Assembly: GCA_017624495.1 (NCBI GenBank)
Contig: JAGAMY010000005.1
Location: forward strand, 70,433 to 109,353
Source: Lachnospiraceae bacterium
GTDB lineage: Bacteria > Bacillota > Clostridia > Lachnospirales > Lachnospiraceae
Direction of reading: 5' to 3'
Length of the DNA stretch: 38,921 nucleotides
The notes under the pieces were generated by a model that was given only the letters and a program-made list of their open reading frames with translations, searched no databases and had not been told where the DNA came from. Both the position numbers and the translations under genes were made by a program. Positions 25,896-33,589 of this stretch are shown here, piece after piece. The number at the start of each line of letters is the position of its first letter. The stretch's first letter is position 1.

Positions 25896-27662
25896 ATGAG
25901 ACACGAATTATTAGAATATATTGTAAAAAATGGATTAGAATATCAAGCTATGAACATGGTTATGTTTAATGATATCGGTTTTTGTTTTATGCCAGTACTA
26001 TATCCAACAATAATTAAAGAAAATGGATTAATGAGTTTTTGTGGGGGGAAAAAACAATATAGTTTATTATCTTCAAAAAATAGTACTTATATGGTATTTG
26101 CACCTGAATTGATTGATGATGAGTATCGTGATGAAGATTTTGATAAATATATTTCATTTGTAAACAAAATGTGTGCACATCCAGAACATTTATATGGATA
26201 TACTGCAAGACATAAAGATAATGTATGGGGTGGATATATATATATTAAAAAGTCTAAAGAAGTTGGAATTGAGGAAATTAGAAATCTAATTATTTTGGAT
26301 TTTTTAGAACAGGCATCAATAAATTCAATTGCTGAACTGCATAAGTACATAGATAACTCATTTAATATTCGTGCAAAGAAATATGATGTTAATAAAGTTA
26401 ATTTAAGTCAAGAGATGATAGAAAATGGTGTTAATGATTTTACTGCACTAGGATTATTATTGGATAGTAAGTTTATAAATTCCTTAAAAAAAGCTGAAGA
26501 AGATAATGAAACCTATGTATATACGCAATATTTTGCGAGATTGATTAAAGCAGAAGAAGAAGTGTTTAAGAATAGAACTATGCCTATTAATACCTCTGTT
26601 ATACAGATTATAAATTTAACAACAGATAGATTATATGGGGTTGGATTTCAAACGCAGTTTAAGGAAGCTATAAAAATAGAAACAGATATTTCTAAAGATG
26701 TTTCAATAGTTAATAAAAATGATAAGATTTCTGATATTATTTTTAATATCATTTTAGAATTAAACGCAAATTCACTAGAGTTCTATGCTGCAACAGGTTA
26801 TGTATATGAAAGTGGATTATCAATGCTTGAACCTGTATATCAAGCATTGATGTGGCAATGTTTTGCAGGAAAAGGATACTCAAAAATTGAACTGACGATT
26901 GGTGCTCTTCAAAATTATAATGGTATAAAGAAAATGAATGAATTGAATTATGCTACTGCTGAAAGAATAAATAATATGATAGATAAAGGATATATAGATG
27001 GGGTGTATACATATCCAAATGCTTTTTATCATGGTAAGTTTTACTATATTAGTAATGGAGAATTAAGTTATGTCATAACAGGTTCATCAAATATTACAGA
27101 GTCAGCATATTGTAGTAATTATGAGTTAGATATGTTGTATCGGTTTGAAAGAAAAGATGGTGTGATGAGTGAATTAGAGAAATCCTTTGTTGATTGGTAT
27201 ATTGGATTTAAAAAGAAATGCATTATGTTTGATAGATTAGACTCAAATTTATTTCCTAGAAACATGAATATTGATGAAATTGGAAAAAATAAAAATGATT
27301 CTTTGAGAAGAAAAATAACTATACCAGAAGAAAGAGAAAGATATGACCTATTAATGAGTTATCAACCAGCAAAAATTGATGAACGTACATTAAAAAACAA
27401 ACGAGACATAAGACCTTTTAAAGGATATATTATTTTTGTGTATCCACAATATAATTTAACTTTATTAGAGTCGTTTGAATTTGGTAATGCGTGTTACATT
27501 TTTGGAACTTGTAACATTACCAAAATAGAAAATACTTTAATTGGAAAAACGAGAGAAAATGTTAAAAAGTCAGATTTATATCTTACACATATTGAACATA
27601 ATGAAAAATATGCTTATATTTTAGAGGAAGTTATAAAATCAAGTAGTAATGAAACAGAATAA
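25896..27662 (+). CDS. PLD-superfamily nuclease, probable NgoFVII/BfiI-like restriction endonuclease
   Basis: 588 residues, soluble. A single phospholipase-D-type active site lies at ~379-402: His379-Gly-Lys381, then 14 residues on, GSSN (396-399) followed by I-T-E402. This HxK...GSxN pattern lacks the classic Asp of HKD lipases and is what metal-independent PLD nucleases such as BfiI/NgoFVII-type endonucleases show, which dimerise to build the active site. The N-terminal ~250 residues and the C-terminal ~130 have no motif I recognise; one of them probably recognises DNA. Codon use is strongly A/T-biased (many ATA, AGA, TTA) compared with the genes on both sides, suggesting transfer. AAAGGGG precedes the ATG. 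The 3' neighbour is a methyltransferase remnant, supporting a restriction role. The exact family is inferred. Confidence 0.75.
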   Translation: MRHELLEYIVKNGLEYQAMNMVMFNDIGFCFMPVLYPTIIKENGLMSFCGGKKQYSLLSSKNSTYMVFAPELIDDEYRDEDFDKYISFVNKMCAHPEHLYGYTARHKDNVWGGYIYIKKSKEVGIEEIRNLIILDFLEQASINSIAELHKYIDNSFNIRAKKYDVNKVNLSQEMIENGVNDFTALGLLLDSKFINSLKKAEEDNETYVYTQYFARLIKAEEEVFKNRTMPINTSVIQIINLTTDRLYGVGFQTQFKEAIKIETDISKDVSIVNKNDKISDIIFNIILELNANSLEFYAATGYVYESGLSMLEPVYQALMWQCFAGKGYSKIELTIGALQNYNGIKKMNELNYATAERINNMIDKGYIDGVYTYPNAFYHGKFYYISNGELSYVITGSSNITESAYCSNYELDMLYRFERKDGVMSELEKSFVDWYIGFKKKCIMFDRLDSNLFPRNMNIDEIGKNKNDSLRRKITIPEERERYDLLMSYQPAKIDERTLKNKRDIRPFKGYIIFVYPQYNLTLLESFEFGNACYIFGTCNITKIENTLIGKTRENVKKSDLYLTHIEHNEKYAYILEEVIKSSSNETE

Positions 27663-27707
27663 AAACTTTACTTTCATATCAAACAGTGATACATTCCATT
27701 AGGATTT

Positions 27708-28154
27708 ATGGATAAAAATACTATTGCAAGTGATTTAGTATTTTTGATACCTGATGCAGGATTATATGAATTTGGAATTCTTATGTCTAATATACATAAC
27801 TCATGGATGCGGTTGGTAGCAGGACGTTTAAAGAGTGACTATAGATATGCTAAAGATATTGTTTATAATACGTTTCCTTGGTGTAATCCAACGCCTGAAC
27901 AGAGAAATAAGATAGAAGAAACTGCTCAAGCAATATTAGATGCTAGAAAATTGTATCCTAATAGCACATTAGCCAATTTATATGATGAGGTTTTAATGCC
28001 ACCAGAATTGCGTAAAGCACATCAATTAAATAATAAAGCCGTTATGATGGCATATAACTTCACAAAAACTGATTGTAAAGGAAAGAAGCATTGGTTATCA
28101 GAGCAGGAGTGTGTAGCAGAATTAATTAAGTTATATAAAAATTTAACAACTTGA
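27708..28154 (+). pseudogene. C-terminal remnant of an MmeI/YeeA-like type II DNA methyltransferase
   Basis: 148 codons. The peptide matches the extreme C-terminus of large class I adenine methyltransferases of the MmeI/YeeA group: GRLKSDYRYAKDIVYNTFPW, then AQAILDARKLYPNSTLANLYD, MPPELRKAHQLN and a final ECVAELIKLYKNL. The catalytic NPPY domain, the SAM-binding domain and most of the target-recognition region are missing. Homology seems to begin before the ATG: codons from 27690 read YIPLGF, conserved in the family, directly after an in-frame TGA (27687-27689). This points to a decayed gene rather than a small protein. The ribosome site is poor (AGGA only 3 bases from the ATG). It is in the same reading frame as the nuclease stop 45 bases upstream. 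Confidence 0.8.
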
Positions 28155-28174
28155 TTTTGGAGTTTCCCGTACAT

Positions 28175-28477
28175 TAGTCCGGTATCACAACGTAAATCAG
28201 TAAAATAGGCAGGGGGAGCTGCTCTGTGGAATTGGTAGTGAAAAGTAGTGTTTCTTACATTTTCTAAGTAACATAGTTATGCGCAAACACGGACGTTTGC
28301 GCAAGAATCCGCCACGGCATGGACGCCGTGTCGGATTCGGTAACGAACGTTACCACTACATAAATGAAAATGTATAGAAACTCTCTTTTCACGGACTTCC
28401 ACAGAGCAGCTCCCCCTGCCTGTTTTACGGACTTCGTGGATATAAATACCGGACGGAAATTTAGCCATACAACGCAC
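28175..28477 (-). repeat. Structured 300-bp element, right copy (inverted relative to the left copy)
   Basis: Core 28177-28454, bounded by GTCCGG and CCGGAC; homology with the left copy runs on to 28477 on the outer side. All three internal hairpins are kept. Three base pairs of the closing stem differ from the left copy on both strands in a compensating way (A:T to G:C, T:A to C:G, A:T to T:A), and two mismatches of the left copy are paired here. Together with the left copy it brackets 25656-28174. Between the pseudogene and the AP2/HNH-like gene (28155-28507) this element is essentially the only content. Confidence 0.85.
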
Positions 28478-28507
28478 ATCTGCCGTCTGTTTCTAGCATT
28501 GAAGAAT

Positions 28508-29314
28508 TTACCCCACAGCCCCAACCTCATCCAAATACTGCAAAAACTTCTTAGACAACTTCAATTCCGAATAAATCTCTGCATATTCCTTAGCCGACAA
28601 ATCCACAATATAATTCTCTGCATAATTTTTCACAATTCCATGCGAAATAGCACAGTCCACGGCCTTATTATACGCAATAGCCGCTGTAACCTCCGAATCA
28701 TATACACCAATCAAATAATTCCCATTTATATGCAGCCGCACTTCATAGCAGCTTTTTCCGTTTCTTACGGATGCAGTTACACCATAATAGCGGTTGATTA
28801 CAATAATATTGGAATATCGGTAATCAGTAGAATCTCCGTTGACAAAGGTGTAGTCCCGTCCGGCCACAGCAAAATTTCGTATACCGTAGCGGGAGAGAAT
28901 ATTTGTCTGCATACCATATTCATTTACAAAAAGATGTCCGCCCCGACGGATAATTTTATGACTGGAATAGTAGAATAAATCATCAATGTCAAATTTATAT
29001 TCCTCACTGGCAGAGAAATAATAGGAAAAATATTTTGCATGCAGATAAATAGGGGTTTTTATATAAATACGGTTATCCCGAAAATTTATCAAAGATACAA
29101 CTTTTTCAAAATTTAATGTTCTGGGATGGAACATTTTGTGTTCAAGAGAAATGTCCGGATTTTTCAAAACCTTTTCAGCTTCCAGATAAGCTTCATGTGC
29201 CTCTTGTTCCGTTTCAAAACTGCCCAGACTAATGTGTTTGTTTTGATATGTAATGTTAGAACGATAATAAATTGTACCGTTTTTCTTTTTTGCCTGATAT
29301 ACACCCGGTAGCAT
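28508..29314 (-). CDS. AP2/HNH-homing-endonuclease-like protein with degenerate HNH centre
   Basis: 268 residues. Two AP2-like DNA-binding segments are visible: residues ~18-48 (ISLGSFETEQEAHEAYLEAE) and ~178-222 (YEVRLHINGNYLIGVYDSE then AAIAYNKAVD). Between them, ~127-175 has the layout of an HNH_3-type core ending VNGDSTDYRYSNI, where homing enzymes have HxNGDxxDNRxxNL; the catalytic His position is Val158 here, so cleavage activity is doubtful. It probably binds DNA. AGGAGG lies 8 bases before the ATG. It is transcribed alone, convergent with the island, and its codon use resembles the core genes more than the nuclease cassette. The function is not known. Confidence 0.7.
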   Translation of the reverse strand: MLPGVYQAKKKNGTIYYRSNITYQNKHISLGSFETEQEAHEAYLEAEKVLKNPDISLEHKMFHPRTLNFEKVVSLINFRDNRIYIKTPIYLHAKYFSYYFSASEEYKFDIDDLFYYSSHKIIRRGGHLFVNEYGMQTNILSRYGIRNFAVAGRDYTFVNGDSTDYRYSNIIVINRYYGVTASVRNGKSCYEVRLHINGNYLIGVYDSEVTAAIAYNKAVDCAISHGIVKNYAENYIVDLSAKEYAEIYSELKLSKKFLQYLDEVGAVG

Positions 29315-29405
29315 AAAAATGTCCTCCTAAATGGTTTGTCACACACCCATGGAAGGGCGTGAAACAGACTACAAATAATATTATACCATAAATTTAGCAA
29401 ATACA

Positions 29406-29435
29406 TTGACATTTTTATTTTGTTTCTTATATAAT
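29406..29435 (+). promoter_or_regulatory. Strong sigma-A promoter of thrC
   Basis: Perfect TTGACA (29406-29411), 18-base spacer, perfect TATAAT (29430-29435), about 57 bases before the thrC ATG. Confidence 0.85.
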
Positions 29436-29491
29436 AACATCTGTTGAATAAGATAAAACATTCGGACAGAGAAAAGAAGAGGATGAAGAAA

Positions 29492-30985
29492 ATGGAATTA
29501 ATTTATGCAAGCACAAGAAATGCAGAAGAGAAGGTTACAGCATCACAGGCAATTTTAAAAGGTCTTGCCGGTGAAGGGGGATTATTTGTACCAACAGAGA
29601 TTCCTGCATTAGATGTTGATTTTGATGAACTTGCGAAAATGACCTATCAGGAAACAGCCTATGCGGTTATGAGCAAATTTCTTACAGATTTTACAGAGGA
29701 AGAGTTAAAGAAGTGTATCAATTCTGCATATGACAGCAAATTTGATACAGAAGAGATTGCACCATTAGTAAGTGCAGATGGAGCATATTATTTAGAATTA
29801 TTTCATGGTTCTACCATTGCTTTTAAGGATATGGCGTTATCCATTCTTCCACACTTATTAATCACAGCAGCACGCAAAAATAATGTAAAAAATGACATTG
29901 TAATTTTAACAGCTACATCCGGCGATACAGGAAAAGCTGCTTTAGCAGGTTTTGCAGATGTAGAAGGTACGAAAATTATTGTATTCTATCCAAAGAACGG
30001 TGTAAGCCCGATTCAGGAAAAGCAGATGGTTACCCAGAAGGGCGATAATACATTTGTTGTAGGAATTAACGGTAATTTCGACCAGGCGCAGACAGGTGTG
30101 AAGAATATGTTCTCTGATGCGGCATTAGCAAAAGTCATGAATGATGCAGGCTATCAGTTTTCTTCTGCAAACTCTATTAATATTGGTCGTCTTGTACCAC
30201 AGATTGTATATTATGTATATGCATATGCAAAATTATATGCAAATGGTGAAATTGAAAAAGGCGAAAAAATCAATGTTGTAGTTCCAACCGGTAACTTTGG
30301 TAATATTCTTGCAGCATTTTATGCAAAAAATATGGGACTTCCAATTGCAAAATTGATTTGTGCATCCAATGAAAATAAAGTATTATATGATTTCTTTTCT
30401 ACAGGTACATATGATAAGAACAGGGATTTTATTTTAACAACATCCCCATCCATGGATATTCTTATTTCCAGCAACTTAGAGCGTTTAATTTATCGTATTG
30501 CCGGAAATGATGCGCAGAAAAATGCTGATTTCATGAAAGCATTAACTGTAAATGGTAAATATGAGATTACTGCAGAAATGAAAGAGCAGCTTGCAGATTT
30601 CTATGGTAATTACACCACAGAAGAAGAAACAGCAAAAGTAATCTCTGATTTATATAAGAAAACGGGCTATGTTATTGATACACATACAGCAGTTGCCGCT
30701 GGTGTATATGCAAAATACAAAGAGGAAACAAAGGATACAGAAGTAAAAACAGTTATTGCATCCACAGCAAGTCCATTCAAATTTACAAGAAGCGTAATGG
30801 ATGCCATTGACAAAGAAAAATATGATGCAATGTCAGATTTTGAATTAGTTGATGAATTAAGCAGAATTGCCAATGTAACAGTTCCACAGGCAATTGAAGA
30901 TATCCGCAGCGCAGAAGTACTTCATGATACGGTTTGTGAAGTGGATGAAATGGAAGCAGTAGTAAAGAAATTTTTACAGGTATAA
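29492..30985 (+). CDS. thrC: Threonine synthase
   Basis: 497 residues, PLP enzyme converting O-phosphohomoserine to threonine, of the long (class II-like) type. Motifs: N-terminal YASTRNAEEKVTASQAILKG, ELFHGSTIAFKDMALSILPH with the PLP lysine in FKDMAL, TATSGDTGKAAL, and VVPTGNFGNILAAFYAK. ATG 29492 is 9 bases after GAAGAGG. ATG 29483 abuts the site, and the far upstream TTG lies almost at the transcription start, so both are rejected. It has its own promoter and terminator. Confidence 0.97.
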   Translation: MELIYASTRNAEEKVTASQAILKGLAGEGGLFVPTEIPALDVDFDELAKMTYQETAYAVMSKFLTDFTEEELKKCINSAYDSKFDTEEIAPLVSADGAYYLELFHGSTIAFKDMALSILPHLLITAARKNNVKNDIVILTATSGDTGKAALAGFADVEGTKIIVFYPKNGVSPIQEKQMVTQKGDNTFVVGINGNFDQAQTGVKNMFSDAALAKVMNDAGYQFSSANSINIGRLVPQIVYYVYAYAKLYANGEIEKGEKINVVVPTGNFGNILAAFYAKNMGLPIAKLICASNENKVLYDFFSTGTYDKNRDFILTTSPSMDILISSNLERLIYRIAGNDAQKNADFMKALTVNGKYEITAEMKEQLADFYGNYTTEEETAKVISDLYKKTGYVIDTHTAVAAGVYAKYKEETKDTEVKTVIASTASPFKFTRSVMDAIDKEKYDAMSDFELVDELSRIANVTVPQAIEDIRSAEVLHDTVCEVDEMEAVVKKFLQV

Positions 30986-31002
30986 TAGAAAATGATAGTT
31001 TT

Positions 31003-31035
31003 AAACGACAGGGTGTAAAAGCTCTGTCGTTTTTT
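31003..31035 (+). terminator. Rho-independent terminator of thrC
   Basis: AAACGACAG (31003-31011) pairs with CTGTCGTTT (31024-31032), followed by a run of six T. Confidence 0.9.
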
Positions 31036-31069
31036 GTAGGAAACACTGCGTTGCATTAGTGTGCAAAGC

Positions 31070-31101
31070 AAAAAAAAGAAAGGCTCAAAAGAACCTTTCT
31101 T
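31070..31101 (-). terminator. Rho-independent terminator of the CheX-like gene
   Basis: On the reverse strand AAGAAAGG pairs with CCTTTCTT (31094-31101 with 31076-31083) and is followed by a T-run (31070-31077). It lies 15 bases past the stop codon of the gene ending at 31116. Confidence 0.85.
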
Positions 31102-31115
31102 ATGTAAGAAACAAA

Positions 31116-31991
31116 TTAAACTTTGAATAAGAAATTCAATATACCAAATGGATAAAGTATTGGCAAATGAACTAATTTTTCTGTACTGCTAATCATGGTA
31201 TTTGCCATGCTTACCGGAGCATTGAGGTGTAATTCAACAGAATCTTCATTGGAAACATTTACATTGAACAAACCATTATGAAGATTTAAAAAGTCCTCAC
31301 TGGAAGCCTGTACATATTCGTCAAATTCTGTAAAATCTTCGCCAACATATCTGGAAGCAAAAGCAATAGCAGTCTCTTCAGTTACATCAATATAAGAAAC
31401 TATCTGGAAATCACCATCAATTGTCTGGGCAGAACAGTGATCTGTTACATACTCAGAATAAAGTGTAGGATTTAATGGTGTAAAATCCTCCCCAACAAAA
31501 CGAACCAGATTATTAAATAATAAGGTTAAATATTTTATTAGGTATTCAGGCAGCTCAGAAGTACTAAGCAACATAAGATTGCGAACAAGATAATCTAAAT
31601 TGTCTTTTTGTTCGCCTTCTAATTCGGATAACTGATTTTCACGCTGGTAAGCAGCAATCAGCTCCTCTAACTGGGTATTGTTCAGAACTCCTTCATCCAC
31701 TAATATCTGACCAATTAATAAATAGTCAGGGGTCTGTGCCTGTAGAAGTGCCATAAGCTGTTCTTCTGTTAAATAGCCTTCTTCAATGGCAATTTCACCG
31801 AAACGTTTGTCTTCATGTGTCTGTCGAATGACAATCGTATCCACTTCGCTGGCAGTCATATATCCACTGTGGATAGCAAGAGTTCCGACTTTTAAATGTC
31901 TGGAGTGCTGTTCTTTGATAGCATGAAGCAGCTGTTCTGTTGTGACTACCCCTTTACTTAGCAGAAAATTTCCAAAAAATTGTGAAAACAT
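31116..31991 (-). CDS. Four-repeat MshEN (GspE-N type) protein fused to a CheX/CheC-like phosphatase domain
   Basis: 291 residues, soluble. The N-terminal 118 residues contain four ~24-residue units with the MshEN pattern (xGxxLxxxGxxxxxxLxxAxxxQ): starting near 5 (FFGNFLLSKG), 34 (KVGTLAIHSG), 63 (RFGEIAIEEG) and 92 (LIGQILVDEG). Pairs of such units form c-di-GMP-binding MshEN domains. Residues ~150-290 resemble CheX: ASSEDFLNLHNG with Asp233 and Asn236 in the E-x2-N position, then exactly 22 residues to Pro259 in NAP. The motif acid is Asp rather than Glu unless Glu232 serves. CheX-type enzymes dephosphorylate CheY-P. The gene starts 3 bases after a CheY-like gene, with GGGAG 7 bases before ATG 31991. 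A c-di-GMP-responsive phosphatase for that partner is inferred. Confidence 0.75.
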   Translation of the reverse strand: MFSQFFGNFLLSKGVVTTEQLLHAIKEQHSRHLKVGTLAIHSGYMTASEVDTIVIRQTHEDKRFGEIAIEEGYLTEEQLMALLQAQTPDYLLIGQILVDEGVLNNTQLEELIAAYQRENQLSELEGEQKDNLDYLVRNLMLLSTSELPEYLIKYLTLLFNNLVRFVGEDFTPLNPTLYSEYVTDHCSAQTIDGDFQIVSYIDVTEETAIAFASRYVGEDFTEFDEYVQASSEDFLNLHNGLFNVNVSNEDSVELHLNAPVSMANTMISSTEKLVHLPILYPFGILNFLFKV

Positions 31992-31994
31992 TCA

Positions 31995-32372
31995 TTATCT
32001 CCCTTCAAAACGGCTTTTTAAAATGGACTCTATTTGTTTGCTGTTCAGTGGTTTCTGGACGAAATCTTTTGCACCAAGCTGAATAGCCTGTTTCAACTGC
32101 ATCTGTGTACCTACTGAAGATACAACAACAATATCTGCTTCCGGATTTAACTGCATAATTTCGGAAATGGCAGAATTACCATCTTTGACTGGCATTACAA
32201 TATCCAGAAAAACAATTTCCGGAGAGTTTTCTTTATAAAGATTGATAGCTTCCTGTCCGTTAGAAGCTTCTAAAAAATTATTGCCACCAAGGGCAGAAAT
32301 GATATCTTTTAACTGCTTTCTGGCAAGAATGGAGTCATCACCAATTAAAATTTTTGCATCTTCTAGTTTCAT
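31995..32372 (-). CDS. CheY-like stand-alone response regulator
   Basis: 125 residues, a single receiver domain. The phosphorylation site is Asp57 (VFLDIVMP) with the acidic pair Asp12-Asp13, Ser85 in the Thr/Ser switch position and Lys107 (VQKP). There is no output domain, so it acts by protein contact. AAAGGAGC lies before the ATG. It is co-transcribed with the downstream MshEN-CheX protein, its probable phosphatase partner. There is no kinase gene next to it on this strand; the source of phosphate is unknown. Confidence 0.92.
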   Translation of the reverse strand: MKLEDAKILIGDDSILARKQLKDIISALGGNNFLEASNGQEAINLYKENSPEIVFLDIVMPVKDGNSAISEIMQLNPEADIVVVSSVGTQMQLKQAIQLGAKDFVQKPLNSKQIESILKSRFEGR

Positions 32373-32407
32373 AATACCTGCTCCTTTTTGTAGTTAGATT
32401 ACTTTCT

Positions 32408-32436
32408 ATTTTATACCATACTTTTTAAAGTTTCAA
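32408..32436 (-). promoter_or_regulatory. Promoter of the CheY-CheX-like operon
   Basis: On the reverse strand: TTGAAA (32431-32436), 17-base spacer, TAAAAT (32408-32413), about 36 bases before the start codon at 32372. Confidence 0.6.
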
Positions 32437-32490
32437 TATGAATTATGCTAATAGTTTACAAAAAATTAATAAAAGTAGCATTTTTCTACA

Positions 32491-32519
32491 TTGCATAGAG
32501 ATTTACTTTGGTTTATTAT
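32491..32519 (+). promoter_or_regulatory. Promoter of the membrane protein and two-component operon
   Basis: TTGCAT (32491-32496), 17-base spacer, TATTAT (32514-32519), about 39 bases before ATG 32558. Confidence 0.55.
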
Positions 32520-32557
32520 GTATATAATGCAAATAAAAAATAGAAAGAGGTAAAAAA

Positions 32558-32902
32558 ATGGACTACATATTAATTTTTGATGTCATCATTACAATTTTAG
32601 GAGCATATGTTATGTTTTCTGCATTTCAAATGAAGCGGAAAGGGGAAATCAGTTCTTTTATAGTTAATCCGGCTGAAATTACACGCTGCAAAGACAAAAA
32701 TGGATTTATTGGACATGTCTATAGCCAGACACTGATTTTTGGTGCAGTTTGTCTGATTTATGGTTTACTGGCTTTGGTAAATGACACCGGTGTGATGTTC
32801 TTAGGAAAATTTTTTAATGTAGCAGGGGTTGTCGTTTTTCTTGGTATCTGGATATGGTACAATGCACAGGTGAAAAAAGGAAAAGACAAGTTCTTTTACT
32901 AA
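32558..32902 (+). CDS. Small three-TM membrane protein of unknown function
   Basis: 114 residues. Hydrophobic segments lie at ~4-24, ~52-68 and ~84-102, with a soluble loop containing CKDKNGFIGHVYSQ between the first two. I do not recognise an assigned family. AAAGAGG precedes the ATG. It lies 12 bases before a response-regulator gene under the same promoter, so it may belong to the regulated process or assist the sensor kinase (inference from position only). Confidence 0.75.
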   Translation: MDYILIFDVIITILGAYVMFSAFQMKRKGEISSFIVNPAEITRCKDKNGFIGHVYSQTLIFGAVCLIYGLLALVNDTGVMFLGKFFNVAGVVVFLGIWIWYNAQVKKGKDKFFY

Positions 32903-32914
32903 AGGAGAAGCTAA

Positions 32915-33589
32915 ATGAGCAGAATACTGGTTGTGGATGACGAAGAAAAAATTCGTACAATCATCCGTAAGTATGCAGAATATGAAGGGCATGAAATTGT
33001 AGAAGCAGAAGATGGACAGGAAGCGGTAGAAATCTGTAAGATGCAGGACTTTGATGTGATTGTTCTGGATGTGATGATGCCGAAGATGGATGGTTTTACA
33101 GCATGCAGCCTGATTCGAAAGCACAAACAGATACCGGTGATTATGTTGTCTGCCAGAGGCGAAGAATACGATAGAATCCATGGCTTTGAAACCGGTGTGG
33201 ATGATTATGTGGTAAAACCCTTTTCTCCAAAGGAGCTGATGATGCGTATAAAGGTGGTTGCCGGCAGAACACAGAAAAGTACACAGGAAAATAGGCATGA
33301 AATTTTTGCGAAAGAAGGTCTTTGTGTAGATTTTACAGGAAGAACTGTTTCTGTTGATGGGGAGAGGATAAATCTTTCACCCAAGGAATATGATTTATTG
33401 TTTTATATGGTAAAAAATAGAAATATCGCATTAGAACGCAGTAAACTGATTACAGAAGTGTGGGGATATGACTATTACGGAGATGACCGGACATTAGATA
33501 CCCATGTCAAGCTTTTGCGCAACAGTCTTGGAAAATACCGGAAATTTCTGGTTACGTTAAGAGGAGTGGGATATCGCTTTGAAGCATGA
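32915..33589 (+). CDS. OmpR/PhoB-family response regulator
   Basis: 224 residues. Receiver domain 1-120 with Asp8-Asp9, phospho-acceptor Asp52 (VLDVMMPKMDG) and VVKPFSPKEL. The C-terminal winged helix ~130-224 has NLSPKEYDLLFYMVKN and the recognition region EVWGYDYYGDDRTLDTHVKLLR, ending RGVGYRFEA. A DNA-binding transcription regulator. AAAGGAG precedes the ATG. Its last 11 bases overlap the start of the kinase gene, a sign of tight coupling. Confidence 0.96.
   Translation: MSRILVVDDEEKIRTIIRKYAEYEGHEIVEAEDGQEAVEICKMQDFDVIVLDVMMPKMDGFTACSLIRKHKQIPVIMLSARGEEYDRIHGFETGVDDYVVKPFSPKELMMRIKVVAGRTQKSTQENRHEIFAKEGLCVDFTGRTVSVDGERINLSPKEYDLLFYMVKNRNIALERSKLITEVWGYDYYGDDRTLDTHVKLLRNSLGKYRKFLVTLRGVGYRFEA

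Noticed and set aside
25352-28477. Insertion sequence or prophage as the source of the island
   Set aside because: No transposase, integrase or phage structural gene is present, and I found no clear target-site duplication outside the two elements.
28364-28978. 204-codon forward frame across the right element and into the AP2/HNH-like gene
   Set aside because: It is antisense to a gene with an AGGAGG site and recognisable AP2-like segments; its peptide is rich in Ile, Cys and His without family features.
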